From: Nocardioides sp. TF02-7
GTDB taxonomy: Bacteria; Actinomycetota; Actinomycetes; Propionibacteriales; Nocardioidaceae
NCBI RefSeq assembly: GCF_022437945.1
Contig: NZ_CP092535.1
Location: forward strand, 2,976,001-3,040,000
Direction: 5' to 3'
DNA length: 64,000 nucleotides
The position numbers were made by a program, and so were the translations under genes. This document shows positions 19,519-28,517 of this stretch, in pieces; position 1 is the stretch's first letter; each line of letters begins with the position of its first letter. The notes beneath the pieces are model-generated. The model searched no databases and was not told the origin of the DNA. It worked only from the letters and a program-made list of their open reading frames with translations.

Positions 19519-20599
19519 CTACTCGCCGTCGTCGATGGTGAAGTGGTCGGCCAGGCGCCCGAGGGTGAACTCCTGGCGTAGCTTGCAGGCGCTGTGCTGG
19601 CTGGCGAACATGCCCTTCTCCCAGAAGCCAGCGTCGAGCGGACGGGCGTCGATCCACTCGACGGGCACGACCCACTCGGCGTTGTCGTCCGGGGGTCGCT
19701 GGATCGCCAGGGTAGGTGCCTTGCAACGCTCGGGCGCTTAGCGGCACCCAGTTGCCGCCGATGCGGACCTGGGCGTCCTCGAAACGTGCCGCCGGTGCCA
19801 GAACTCGTCCCACCGCCACGTAACGCATTGGCGGCACGTTGACCCAGATGCGGGCGTCCTTCGGCAAAGCCCGCATGTCCTGCGACCACATCTTCCCGCC
19901 GCCACCCGAGACGAAGCCATACTGGCGCGCGTCCTCCCACACGCGGTCGCCGCCGCCGAAGGAGATGTACCAGTCCTTCCCGTTCCACGCTGCGCGCTTG
20001 CTCTTCTTGCTTCCCGTGGTGGCCTGCGGGGTCTCGTCGTCCGAGGCCGTGAGCCATGAGCGGGCGAGATAGCGACGCCCGTCGTCCTCGAGATAGGAGA
20101 AGAAGACCGCGTTGACCGGGACCCCGAAGTCCCGCAGGTAGTTGACGATGCGCTCTGAGCTTGCGTCGAGCTCGGCAGCGACGATCGTGAGGCTGAGGTC
20201 GCCGTTGAGCTCGTCGGGCGGGGCGCTGCCGAAGACGTCCTCGAACGCGGCCTCGAACGGCTGGTCGAGGTGCTTGGTGGCGATATCGATGATGTCGTCG
20301 CGGGACAGCGTCGAGGCCCACGAGCCGTAGTCGAGTACCTGGGCGACAACCTCTCGTGGAGTCTTGTCGCGCTTCAGCTCCAGTAGGTTGAGATTGCCCT
20401 CGGCGTCGATCGCCAGCAGGTCGAGACGCGGCCCGTACGGCGTGATCACCTCGCTGCCGATGACCAGCAGGCGGTCGCCGAGCAGGGACGGGTCGCGCTT
20501 GAGGAACTCGTGCAGCTCCTTCTCTGCAGGGAGTACGGACGTCGCCAGCGGCTTCGGCTCGTCGCCGTCGATCCGCCACATCCTCATCTCAACGGGCAT
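19519..20599 (-). CDS. PD-(D/E)XK nuclease-like protein inside the hsd operon (one frame break)
   Basis: About 359 residues from ATG 20599, two bases after... the hsdS stop and nine bases before the hsdR start, so it is an integral part of the operon. The N-terminal 130 residues fit a DUF91/NucS-like nuclease fold: EKELHEFLKRDPSLLG, then GPRLDLLAIDAEGNLNLLEL and KRDK, giving the D...E-x-K active-site pattern at about residues 58-75. The rest (WNGKDWYISFGGGDRVWEDA and the following) is unassigned. A break at about 19735 (one C too many) is closed by NWVPLSAERCKAPTLAIQR, and the protein ends HFTIDDGE at 19519. Type I systems do not need such a subunit; it could be a companion nuclease or a control factor. 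Confidence 0.72.
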
Positions 20600-20602
20600 C
20601 GG

Positions 20603-21681
20603 TCACCGCTCCCCTCGGAACGCGCGGGACTGGATAGAGGCGAAGAGCTCGTCATCGGATCGTGTTGCCCGATGCGCGGTGATCAGGCTCTCTTCGACTG
20701 CGCGCAGCCGCTCAGCGAATTTCGCTTGGACGAAGCTGGGGGCCTTCGGCGCCGGAGACCTCTTCACGATGGTCGCGTTCAAGTTGGGGAGTGTGGCACC
20801 GAGGGAGCTCCGCTCCAGATGCGCCTTCATCCGAGGCGAGGTGACGACCGAGTGAAGGAATCGGCTGTCCACTCCCCGGGGTCGAAGTATCAGTGAGCCC
20901 GTTCCGCAGAGCATGCCGACATGTTGCGCGCCGGCGACCCCCGCGCGGCCCATCTCGCCTCGACGCCCGAGAACGACATCGCCCTCGCGGAGACGGTAGA
21001 GCCAAAGGGAAGCGGCCTTCTGTTCGGCAACGGAGAACTCGCCGTCTGGTCGTAGCTGTCCGTCCCGGATGTGCATCGGGTTGATGACGGGCACGCCGCC
21101 GGAGACGTAGTCCTCCTTGTGGAGGAGTGAGCCGAAGGGGCCGATCTGGATGTCAGCGATGTCGCTGAGTGTCGAGTCCCAGATCTCTGACCCAAACATG
21201 TCGTTGAAGATCGACTGTGTGAGGGCGTCGAGGTGGGTGAAAAACTTGGCGGCGCTTGATGCGGAGGGCATCGGCTTGGTCGAGGATCGCGGCGATGCGG
21301 CGTTGCTCGGGGGAGAGGTGGGAGATTCACGTCCAACCGGTACACGTCGTCGCGATTCAGCCCGGGCACGGCGGCGGACTTGTTCATCGTCTCCATGTGG
21401 AGTGACCGAAGCATCCAGTACGCCCAGCGTCGGTCAAGGTCTTTTCGCTTCGGCTTGACGAAGTAGGCGGTGTCGATGGGCCAAGCGGGGCCGTCGACCC
21501 AGGTGACGCTGCCGATGCTGCCCTTTCGGCCGACGACGATCGTCGGTGCATCTGTGATGCCGGTGGAGTGCCCTCCGACGACGCCGCCAGAACCGACAAC
21601 CGGGACGTCTCCACCGTCCCGGTCGGCCTCCTTGAGCGCCTTCCCATACGACAGTTCAAGGATGTCGCCGACAGCCGTCAC
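20603..21681 (-). CDS. hsdS: Type I restriction specificity subunit HsdS (two frame breaks)
   Basis: About 358 residues from ATG 21681, which overlaps the hsdM stop by four bases (ATGA). HsdS reads the split DNA target through two recognition domains. Domain 1 spans about 1-110 (VPVVGSGGVVGGHSTGITDA, then IVVGRKGSIGSVTWV). The central conserved helix region is recovered after removing one C near 21318 and one T near 21245: LPEQRRIAAILDQADALRIK and FTHLDALTQSIFNDMFGSEI. Domain 2 begins IADIQIGPFGSLLHKEDYVS. The protein ends RAFRGER at 20603. Target specificity cannot be read from sequence. Confidence 0.88.
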
Positions 21682-23173
21682 GAGAGCATCGCCTTCAACT
21701 CGGCAAGGCCCCTGGCGATCTCGTCTTCGAGGATTTCGATGTCGGCGATGATGTCGAGCGGGTCGCGGTGCTCGATCTCGTCGTGGACGATCTCCTTGTA
21801 GCGGTTCAGGGAGAGGTCGTAGCCCTGGGCGACGATGTCGGCCTTGGGGACGAGGAAGGACTGCTCGGTACGGGCGCGGTCTTTCTCAGCAGCGCAGTTC
21901 TGCCAGCGGGCCAAGACGTCGGGGAGGTCATTGGCCTCGACAGGGTTGCGCTTGTCGTCGAGGCTGAAGCCGTCGGCGCGGACGTCGTAGAACCACACGT
22001 CGTCGGTGCCACCGGAGTTGGTTTTGGTGAAGAGCAGGATCGCCGTCGAGACGCCGGCGTATGGACGGAAGACACCGGAAGGGAGCTTCACGACGGCGTC
22101 AAGCTTCTGGTCTTCGACCAGGGTCTTGCGCAACGCCTGGTGTGCCGTGCTCGACCCGAACAGCACGCCATCGGGCACGATGACGGCCGCTCGGCCGCCG
22201 GGCTTGAGCAGCTTGAGAAAGAGCGCGAGGAAGAGTAGTTCGGTCTTCTTGGTCTTGACGATGCGCTGGAGATCCTTGGCTGTGGACTCGTAGTCGAGCG
22301 ATCCGGCGAAGGGCGGGTTGGCGAGGATGAGTGTGTACTTGTCGGCGTCGCCGGCGGCGCCCTCGGAGAGGGAGTCGCGATAGCGGATGTCAGGAGACTC
22401 GATGCCATGCAGCAGCATGTTCATGCTGCCGATGCGGAGCATGGTGGAGTCGAAGTCGTAGCCGTGGAACATCGAGGCGTGGAAGTGCCTGCGCTGCTCG
22501 GAGTCCAGCAGCGCTTCGGCGTGGGTGTCGCGAACGTACTCGCTCGCGGCGACCAAGAAGCCGGCGGTACCGCACGCCGGGTCGCAGATCTCGTCCGATG
22601 GCTGCGGCGCGGTCATCTTCACCATGAGCTCGATGATGTGGCGCGGCGTGCGGAACTGGCCGTTAACTCCCGCGGAGGCGATCTTTGAGAGCAGGTACTC
22701 GTACAGGTCGCCGTTGGTGTCGCGGTCGGCCATCGGGATGTCGTCGAGCATGTCGACGACCTTCGACAGCAGTGCCGGAGTCGGGATCGTGAACCGCGCG
22801 TCTCTCATGTGCTCGCTGTAGGTCGTGCCGTCACCCATGCCCCGCAGGAACGGGAAGACCTCCTCGGCGATGGTTTTGTGCATGACCTCGGGGAGGCGTT
22901 CTTGAACTGGCTCCACCGCAGGTGCGCCTGACCCGGCAGGAACACGGGGTTCTCGACGGCGGTCTTGGTAATGCGGGCCTTCTTCTCCGCCAGCGTCTGG
23001 ATGTCGTCGAGGCGGCGGATGAAGAGCAGGTAGGTGATCTGCTCGATGACTTCCAGCGGGTTGCTGATTCCGCCGGACCAGAAGGCGTCCCAGACGCGGT
23101 CGATCTTGCTCTTCAACTCGCCCGTGATCACTGACGAAACCTTACTGATGGAGCCGCCTGCTGGCTGCGACAT
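21678..23173 (-). CDS. hsdM: Type I restriction methyltransferase subunit HsdM (one frame break)
   Basis: About 498 residues from ATG 23173. HsdM is the N6-adenine DNA methyltransferase that protects the host target and forms the M2S core. The N-terminal HsdM_N domain has VIEQITYLLFIRRLDD. The SAM-binding motif DPACGTAGFLVAASEY and the catalytic ANPPF are both intact, and DGVLFGSSTAHQALRKTLVE fits motif VIII-X. Near 22898 one A is missing; the corrected joint reads RWSQFKERLPEVMHKTIAEE. It is the first gene of M-S-nuclease-R, all on the minus strand, and lies 70 bases after the integrase gene. Confidence 0.93.
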
Positions 23174-23243
23174 TGCTGGATTCCTTCCTCTTCGCACCGG
23201 CTACTCCGGGCAGCCGCACAGGCTCTCAGCGGCTGCCGACAGA

Positions 23244-24649
23244 TCACCGTCCGGCCAACTTGACCACAGAGTCGCGGAGGGCGTCCTCGCCGGCACGGAC
23301 GTAGTGGTTGAGCACCGTGGTGAGCTTGTCGCCGAGGTACTGGGCGACCACCTCCCAGGGTTCGCCGAGCTCCTCATGGAACCACTTCGTCGCCGCGTGA
23401 TGGCGGAGGTTGCGGTAGACGATTGCCTTGGGCCAGGCGTTGTCGGGGTCGTTTTCGTCGACCCACTTGCGGACGCGATGCCAGCGTTCGTTGTGCATCT
23501 CGGGCTTCACCGGCAGGCCGGTCACGGTGTCGACGAAGAGCCAGAGCTCGTCCTCGGGTGGCACCGGGTAGTTCCACCAGGCGAGGCTCCGGTCCTTCTC
23601 GCGGGCGGCGAGTGAGGCGCGGCGTTGACGCTCGGCCTCCTGGGCGTTGATGACCTGCTGGAGCGACGCCTTGGCTGGCAGATTGAGCAGGTCTTTGACG
23701 CGGGGAGGAGCTCGTCGTGCATGAGCGACCTCGGGAGCGGGACCTCGTGGATGCGGTGGTTCTTCACCGGTCCCCGGAATCCGGCAGCTCCGCGGGGCGT
23801 GATCCAGGAGCCGTTCACGTGCACGTAGCCGTGGTCGAGGAAGACGTCGATCGCACGGAGTGCGTTCTGCTCGCCGAGGCGGAGGCCGCCGAAGCCCGCG
23901 ACGCGGATCTTCGTGCCGAATAGGGGGAGGCGGGTCATCAGCGGGTCTATGCCGTCTGAGCCGCACAGCTTGTCGGCGGCGGCGGCCATCGCCTTCACCT
24001 GACGCGTCTCCGGGCGCAGTCGCGGGTCGACGTACTGCGCTGTTGCGCCGTGGTGCACGGTTGCCCGGCCGATCTCGAGCCCGTCCAGCGGGTCGATCGA
24101 CCGGTCGAGCCAGCCAAGGCGCCAGGCGAGCTTGCGCATCGCGGCGAGCTGGCCGCGGAGATCCTCGCGGCCGCGCTGAGAGAAGAGCGTCTTCGATCCC
24201 TTCTCCATCACCTTGCGACTGTGCTCGACCCGCCACTTCGTCACCGGCACGTCGCCGATGGTCGGCAGGATGTGGGCGTTGAGCCGGGAGATGCGCTGCT
24301 CCATGGTGCGCGGTTGCTTCCCGCGTTCGAGCGAATCCTTGAGGTACTCCTCCCCGAGCATCCGGATCGTCCGCGTCGTGCGTACGTCGGCGCCGACCGG
24401 AGTCTCGCGCTCGGTGTCGAGTGCGGCCTCGGCCTGGTCGAAGATCTTCCGCGCCTCGGTCTCGGAGTTGGCACGGCGTAGCACACGCCTCCACGGCTCG
24501 CCGTCGCCGGCCGGCGCGCGGAACATCACCTGGTACTTCGTGCCGCCGTCGTCCGGAGCGTAGAGACGCACCCGCCACGGCCGCGTGCTCCCGCCAAGCG
24601 TGCGTGGCTTGCCCTGCGCGAGCAGCGTCGGCTTCCGGCGGGCTGGCAT
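23244..24649 (-). CDS. int: Tyrosine integrase of the element (one frame break)
   Basis: About 468 residues from ATG 24649. An AP2-like/SAM-like N-terminal region precedes the core-binding domain ([20 protein letters not shown] and on). Catalytic residues seen: the first arginine in [13 protein letters not shown], the H-x-x-R-type box [12 protein letters not shown], and the nucleophile tyrosine in [19 protein letters not shown] run near 23700 lacks one base; corrected, it reads [20 protein letters not shown]. It lies about 260 bp from attR and reads away from it. The upstream 24650-24772 holds the right arm repeats and the yyaL promoter, so integrase and yyaL are divergent from one control region. 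Confidence 0.92.
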
Positions 24650-24701
24650 CCGCGTCCCTCCTAGGCTGGGAGCGTTGGCTCGACCGCGAGCCGCGACCAC
24701 T

Positions 24702-24729
24702 GCTTCGTGTATCACTCTCGTGTATCACT
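24702..24729 (+). repeat. Right arm-type repeat (two GTGTATCACT sites)
   Basis: GCTTCGTGTATCACTCTCGT plus GTATCACT differs from the left copy (3812-3839) by one base. A third, inverted partial site (TGATACAC, 24740-24747) follows. Only the right end has this extra site. It lies between the integrase start and the reconstituted yyaL gene, so integrase binding here could affect transcription of both. Confidence 0.65.
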
Positions 24730-24743
24730 GGGACGATTATGAT
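24715..24743 (+). promoter_or_regulatory. Element-borne promoter of yyaL
   Basis: TATGAT (24738-24743) is a near-perfect -10 box, 29 bases before the yyaL ATG. The -35 region falls in the arm repeat and has no good match. A strong ribosome site GGAGGAG (24757-24763) follows. The host promoter of yyaL stays on the left with the stub, so this one would drive the gene. Confidence 0.4.
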
Positions 24744-24772
24744 ACACATGCCACTGCGGAGGAGTCACAGGA

Positions 24773-26774
24773 ATGGCCAACCGCCTTGCCAACGCCACCA
24801 GCCCGTACCTACTCCAACACGCGGAAAAATCCGGTGGATTGGTGGGAGTGGGGGCCCGAAGCGTTCGCCGAGGCCAAGCGTCGTGATACACCAATTCTCC
24901 TGTCTGTCGGGTATGCCGCCTGTCACTGGTGCCACGTGATGGCGCACGAGTCGTTCGAGGACGAGGCGACGGCGGCGTACATGAACGAGCACTTCGTCAA
25001 CGTCAAGGTCGACCGGGAGGAGCGGCCGGACGTCGACGCGGTCTACATGCAGGCTACGACGGCGATGACCGGTCACGGCGGCTGGCCGATGACGGTGGTG
25101 CTCGACCACGAGGGGGCGCCGTTCTTCGCCGGCACCTACTTCCCCGACCAGCCGCGGCACGGGCAGCCGGCGTTCCGGCAGGTGCTGGAGGCGTTGTCGC
25201 AGGCGTGGCACGAGCGCGGCGACGAGGTACGACGGGTGGCCGGGCGGCTGCGCGAGCACCTGGCGGCCGGCAGCGACCTGCCCGCGGGCGCCGTGTCGCG
25301 GGAGCTGCTCGACCGGGCGGTCACCGCGCTGAGCGGCGAGTTCGACCCGATGGCGGGCGGGTTCGGCGGTGCGCCGAAGTTCCCGCCGACGATGGTGCTG
25401 GAGTTCCTGCACCGCTACGGCGCCGCGGCGGGCTCCGAGGACGGCGAGCCGACCGAGCTGGTCCGGCAGGCGCGGCACATGCTCTCCCGCACGACGGCCG
25501 CGATGGCCGGCGGCGGGCTCTACGACCAGCTGGGCGGCGGCTTCGCCCGGTATGCCGTCGACCGCGGCTGGGTCGTGCCGCACTTCGAGAAGATGCTCTA
25601 CGACAACGCCCAGCTGGTCGGGCTCTACGCCCGGCTCGGCACCGAGGCCGGCGACCGGGTCGCCGCCGAGACGGCCGACTTCCTGCTGCGCGAGCTGCGC
25701 ACCCCCGAGGGCGGGTTCGCGTCGGCGCTCGACGCCGACAGCGAGGGCGTCGAGGGGAGGTTCTACGTCTGGACGCCGGCCCAGCTGGTCGAGGTGCTCG
25801 GCGAGGGCGACGGGCGGTGGGCCGCCGACCTGTTCGCGGTCACCGACGAGGGCACGTTCGAGCACGGCACCTCGACGCTGCAGCTGCGCCACTTCCCGGC
25901 CGACCCGGGGGAGCGGCAGCGGCTCGCCGACGTCCGGTCGCGGCTGCTCGCCGCCCGCGAGCAGCGGGTGCGGCCGGGTCGCGACGACAAGGTGGTCGCG
26001 GCGTGGAACGGGCTCGCGATCAGCGGGCTCTGCGACGCCGGCGTGCTCCTCGGCCGGCCGGCGTACGTCGACGCCGCGGTCGCCGCCGCCGAGCTCCTCG
26101 CCGGCACCCACCTCACCACCGACGGCGGGCTGCTGCGCGTCTCGCGGGACGGCGTGGCCGGCGCCCACGCCGGCGTCCTCGAGGACTACGGCTGCGTCGC
26201 CTCGGGCTTCCTGTCGCTGGTGCAGGCGACCGGCGACGCGCGCTGGCTCGGGCTGGCGACCGGGCTGCTCGACCAGGCGCTGGACGGGTTCCGCGCCGAC
26301 GACGGCGGGTTCCACGACACCCACGCCGACGCGGAGCCGCTCGTCGCCCGCCCCCGCGACCCCGGCGACAACGCCTCGCCCAGCGGGTCGAGCGCGATGG
26401 TGCACGCCCTCGTCACCGCCCACGCCCTCACCGGCACCGGGCGCTACCGCGACGCCGCCGAGCAGGCGCTCGCCACCGTCGCCGGCCTGGTCGAGCGCGC
26501 ACCCCGGTTCACCGGCTGGTCGCTCGCCGCGGCGGCCACGATGCTCGACGGGCCGCTCGAGGTCGCGGTCGTCGGCCCCGCCGGCCCCGAGCGCGACGCC
26601 CTCGCCGACCGCGCCCGCCGGCTGGCCGGCGCGGTCGTCGTCGTGGCCGACGGGCCGCGCGACGACGTGCCCCTGCTGAGCGGGCGCACGCCGGTCGACG
26701 GGCGGGCCGCCGCCTACGTCTGCCGCGGGTTCGTCTGCGAGCGGCCGGTCACCGACCCCGAGCAGCTGGGCTGA
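24773..26774 (+). CDS. yyaL: DUF255/thioredoxin-like (YyaL, Rv1084-like) protein, reconstituted at the element's right end
   Basis: About 666 residues from ATG 24773. The N-terminal DUF255 domain is thioredoxin-like, with the motif [17 protein letters not shown] at residues 48-64 and [20 protein letters not shown] later. The C-terminal two thirds are an (alpha/alpha)6-barrel as in N-acylglucosamine epimerases: [53 protein letters not shown]. The family's function is unknown. The first 51 codons come from the element and use many A/T third positions (CCAATTCTCCTGTCTGTC); after attR the host codon use resumes abruptly. A run of five A at 24825-24829 has one A too many; without it the text is [17 protein letters not shown]. 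Confidence 0.9.
24907..24936 (+). other. attR of the integrative element
   Basis: TCGGGTATGCCGCCTGTCAC followed by TGGTGCCACG; the final 13 bases equal attL. Upstream sequence is the element's version of the yyaL 5' end; downstream TGATGGCGCACGAGTCG is host yyaL. The junction keeps the reading frame, so the target gene survives integration. Confidence 0.8.
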
Positions 26775-26776
26775 CC

Positions 26777-27513
26777 GTGGCGCGGGCGATGAGCGAGCGC
26801 TGGCGCTCCGGGCTGGCGCTGCTGCTCAGCCTCGTCATCTTCGGGGTGATCCTCGTCGTCGGGCCCGGCGCCGAGATGGACGGCCTGCGCCGGGTGCTCG
26901 GGCTCTCCGAGCGCATCGGCTCGCCGGCCGACGTACCGCCGGGCGGCACGTACGCGTTCCTTCAGCACCAGCCGGGCCGGTCCGGGGAGCCGGTGGCCTG
27001 GGACCCGTGCCGGCCGATCCGCTACGAGGTCAACCCCGACGGCGGGCCCGACGACGCCGAGGACCTGGCGCGCGACGCCGTCGCGGAGGTCGCGGCGGTG
27101 ACCGGGCTCGGGTTCGAGTACGAGGGCACCACCGACCGAAGGCCGTCGTGGACCGGCGGTGAGCGCACCGTGCTCGTCCGGTTCGAGCCGGTGCTCATCG
27201 CGTGGGCGACGGCGGACGAGGTGGCCGAGCTGGCGGGGAGGTCGCCGGCGTCGGCGGCGCCAGCGCGGTCGAGGTCGAACCCGGCTGGTGGCGCTACGTC
27301 ACCGGCGGCGTCACCCTGGACGAGGACGCGTACGACGGCCTCGACGAGGACTCGCAGCGGGCGATCCTCCTCCACGAGCTCGGCCACCTCGTGGGCCTCG
27401 ACCACGTCGACTCGCCGGCCGAGCTGATGTACGCCGACAACGTCGGTCGCGAGGAGTTCGGGCGCGGCGACCTCAACGGGCTGGTGCGGCTCGGCCAGGG
27501 CCGCTGCGGCTGA
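26777..27513 (+). CDS. Membrane-anchored matrixin-like zinc metalloprotease (one frame break)
   Basis: About 245 residues from GTG 26777 (ATG 26789 possible), two bases after yyaL. An N-terminal hydrophobic segment (LALLLSLVIFGVILVV) is a signal anchor. The zinc site LLHELGHLVGLDHVDSPAEL followed by MYADN is the H-E-x-x-H-x-x-G-x-x-H plus Met-turn of M10/matrixin peptidases. A GGGG run near 27237 lacks one G; corrected, it reads VAELAGEVAGVGGASAVEVE. It should be secreted or surface-exposed. Substrate unknown. Confidence 0.85.
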
Positions 27514-27578
27514 CCGGCCGACCGGCTGATGTCAGCGACCTGCTGGCGGGTGGGTGGCCGCGGGCGGAGAATCGGCCC

Positions 27579-28514
27579 ATGCAGCTCGTGCCGGAGGCAG
27601 CGCACCCGGACCGTTTCTTCGACGGCGGCACCACGGACGGCGACGTCGCGCGCGACCGGCCGCCGCGCGTGGTGCTGGAGCGGGTGGTGGTGCCGGGGCC
27701 CGGCGGGCGGCACCGCGAGGCGTTCCGGATGCTGCGCCGGATCGGCTACCGCGACGACGTCGTCGGGGAGATCCTGGTGCCGCGCGACCCGGGCCGGTTC
27801 ACGACCGACTTCGCCTCGGTGCCGGCGCTCTTCACCTGGCTGGTCCCGCGGACGGGCGAGCACCTGCCGGCCGCGCTCGTCCACGACGGGCTGGTCGGCG
27901 GCCGCGACTACCTGCTGCCGGGACGTCCCGACGACGGGCCCGGCGGGCCGGACGCGCCCGGCGGTTCCGGCGGGATCGACCGGGTGGTCGCGGACGAGGT
28001 GTTCCGCCGGGCGATGCGCGACAGCGGCATCGGCCCGATCCGGCGGTGGCTGATCTGGTCGGCGGTCACCCTCGGCACGATCTGGCACGGCTCGGAGAAC
28101 TGGTCGCGCGCGCGGCACCTGCGCTACCTGCTGGTGGCGGGCCTGACGCTCGGGCTGGTCGCCGGTCTGGGCGTGGTGGCGACCCTCGACCTGCTCGACG
28201 TCGTGGCGTGGCTGCCGTGGATGGGCGGTGGCCGGCCGTTCGTGCTCGAGCTGGCCGGAGGGCTGGCGGGGGCGATCGTCATCCCGCTGCTCCTCTCCGT
28301 GGCGTGGGGGAGGTTCGCGGTCGCGGGCGCCGTGGCGGGCATCGCGCTCGCGGTGCTGCTGCACGTCACCGCCCTCCTGCTCGCCGTCACCGGGCTCTAC
28401 CGGGTCGCGGAGTGGGTGGCGCGGCACCGGCCGGTGGCGGGCGTCGTCGCCATCGGACTGGTGCTCGCCGCGAGCCTGGTGCTCACCCTGCTGCTGGTCG
28501 GCACCTCGGGCTGA
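27579..28514 (+). CDS. DUF1353-domain membrane protein
   Basis: 311 residues from ATG 27579. The N-terminal half fits DUF1353 (FTTDFASVPALFTWLVPRTG, then LPAALVHDGLVGG and RVVADEVFRRAMRDSGI), found in phage-like and bacterial proteins of unknown role. The C-terminal half has about four transmembrane helices (LRYLLVAGLTLGLVAGLGVV and later GVVAIGLVLAASLVLTLLLV). The fusion of a DUF1353 domain to a membrane module is the notable feature. No frame break. Confidence 0.78.
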   Translation: MQLVPEAAHPDRFFDGGTTDGDVARDRPPRVVLERVVVPGPGGRHREAFRMLRRIGYRDDVVGEILVPRDPGRFTTDFASVPALFTWLVPRTGEHLPAALVHDGLVGGRDYLLPGRPDDGPGGPDAPGGSGGIDRVVADEVFRRAMRDSGIGPIRRWLIWSAVTLGTIWHGSENWSRARHLRYLLVAGLTLGLVAGLGVVATLDLLDVVAWLPWMGGGRPFVLELAGGLAGAIVIPLLLSVAWGRFAVAGAVAGIALAVLLHVTALLLAVTGLYRVAEWVARHRPVAGVVAIGLVLAASLVLTLLLVGTSG

Positions 28515-28517
28515 CGG

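Larger units (their letters stand above)
3689..24936. mobile_element. 21.2-kb integrative, probably mobilizable element with defence cargo, inserted in yyaL
   Basis: The limits are set by the duplicated yyaL segment (attL 3672-3701, attR 24907-24936) and by 28-bp repeats just inside the ends (3812-3839 and 24702-24729). A tyrosine integrase (23244-24649) lies next to the right end. A MobF-type relaxase (9592-12154) suggests conjugal mobilization, but no type IV secretion genes are present, so transfer would need a helper. Two AlpA/excisionase-like genes and an XRE regulator form the control region. The cargo is a RES/antitoxin pair, a HEPN-like protein, an unrecognised membrane-protein operon and a type I restriction-modification locus. 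Third codon positions are less G+C-rich than in the host, especially at 3.7-8.2 and 12.4-16.1 kb. No phage structural genes are seen. Confidence 0.88.

Noticed and set aside
24585..24770. Upstream extension of the yyaL frame
   Set aside because: It reads antisense through the integrase start and arm repeats; the family N-terminus begins at [15 protein letters not shown] (24773).
3689..24936. Prophage
   Set aside because: No capsid, terminase, portal, tail or lysis genes; a relaxase is present instead.
3541..26774. yyaL destroyed by insertion
   Set aside because: The right-hand copy has its own start, ribosome site and -10 box, and continues in frame into the host gene once a homopolymer error is removed.
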